Assembly (NCBI RefSeq): GCF_003284935.1
Contig: NZ_QMEV01000012.1
Span: 1-64,000, forward strand
DNA: 64,000 nt
Direction of reading: 5' to 3'
From: Mycobacterium colombiense
Lineage (GTDB): Bacteria; Actinomycetota; Actinomycetes; Mycobacteriales; Mycobacteriaceae
Shown here: one piece after another, positions 63,948 to 64,000 of the stretch
Layout: each line of letters begins with the position of its first letter
Position numbering within the stretch: position 1 is the stretch's first letter
Translations under genes and position numbers: made by a program
The notes under the pieces: model-generated
What the model saw: only the letters and a program-made list of their open reading frames with translations
What the model was told of the DNA's origin: nothing
Database searches by the model: none

Positions 63948-64000
63948 GACTTGCCTACCTCACTTGTCTGGGTGATGTCGGCCTCCACCTTATTCAGCAC
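63944..64000 (-). CDS. pks13: C-terminal 18 codons of pks13 (window edge)
   Basis: Reading leftward from the edge gives an uninterrupted [18 protein letters not shown] followed by TGA at 63946-63944, which overlaps the accD4 GTG by GTGA. By gene order this is the end of pks13, the polyketide synthase that condenses meromycolate and the alpha-chain. Only the tail is present, so the identity rests on synteny. Confidence 0.65.
   Translation of the reverse strand: MLNKVEADITQTSEVGKS

Noticed and set aside
1-64000. CRISPR arrays, intact insertion sequences, rRNA or replication origin
   Set aside because: No regularly spaced repeats, transposase motifs, rRNA signatures or DnaA-box clusters were seen in the window.

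Overview
The window is high-GC actinobacterial DNA whose gene content and order point to a slow-growing Mycobacterium, most likely the M. avium complex or a close relative. The main reasons are co-linearity with the M. tuberculosis stretch Rv3752c to Rv3800c (tadA, tyrA, proXVWZ, lpqH, tcrXY, hisC2, bpa, the galactan exporter, dprE1/E2, aftA, embCAB, fadE35, accD4, pks13), and an alanine in DprE1 at the benzothiazinone-target cysteine position, a change known in M. avium. Naming by Rv number rests on recalled family knowledge and synteny; no database search was possible.

Layout. 1-4160: secreted-protein island with three small exported paralogues (one broken), a CAP/SCP protein, a GH6 glycoside hydrolase and a cutinase, ending at tRNA-Ser(CGA). 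4382-7074: tadA and its partner, tyrA and a glycolipid-binding-fold protein. 7075-10539: glycine-betaine/proline/choline-type ABC importer proXVWZ. 10639-18253: LapA-like membrane protein, APH-fold protein (Rv3761c type), histidine phosphatase, methyltransferase, then a five-gene rightward operon (APH-fold protein, SDR, acyl-CoA dehydrogenase, TetR, quinone oxidoreductase) preceded by a near-perfect palindrome. 18261-27827: alkyl sulfatase, 19-kDa lipoprotein LpqH, TcrXY two-component system, small membrane proteins, methyltransferase, NTF2-like protein, third APH-fold protein, GNAT. 27920-34104: tRNA-Arg(ACG), tRNA-Ser(GCT), hisC2, EchA21, LipE, a Balon/Rv2629-like protein, tRNA-Ser(TGA).

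34133-62369 is largely the arabinogalactan assembly region. It has a GT-C enzyme (Rv3779), the proteasome activator Bpa, the galactan exporter (ATPase and permease flanking glfT1), a decayed 13E12-type HNH gene, a GreA-fold protein, a GtrA-like protein, dprE1-dprE2-aftA (decaprenyl-phosphoryl-arabinose supply and first arabinose) and embC, embA, embB (arabinan elongation). A three-gene ArsR/SRPBCC/mycothiol-dependent-type cassette separates embC from embA. After embB come a secreted protein, a GarA-like FHA protein and fadE35 (with an apparent nonsense codon), converging on accD4 and the last codons of pks13, which belong to mycolic acid condensation.

Gene density is high. No gap exceeds 300 bases; the longest are about 160-170 bases (1042-1201, 20142-20312, 59311-59476). 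I saw no intact insertion sequence, CRISPR array, rRNA or origin. The most unusual observations are a micro-inversion inside the 13E12 pseudogene, the cassette inside the emb cluster with its start-site palindrome, a GarA paralogue that seems to lack the regulatory threonines, a PLP-fold protein lacking the Schiff-base lysine, and the fadE35 nonsense codon.
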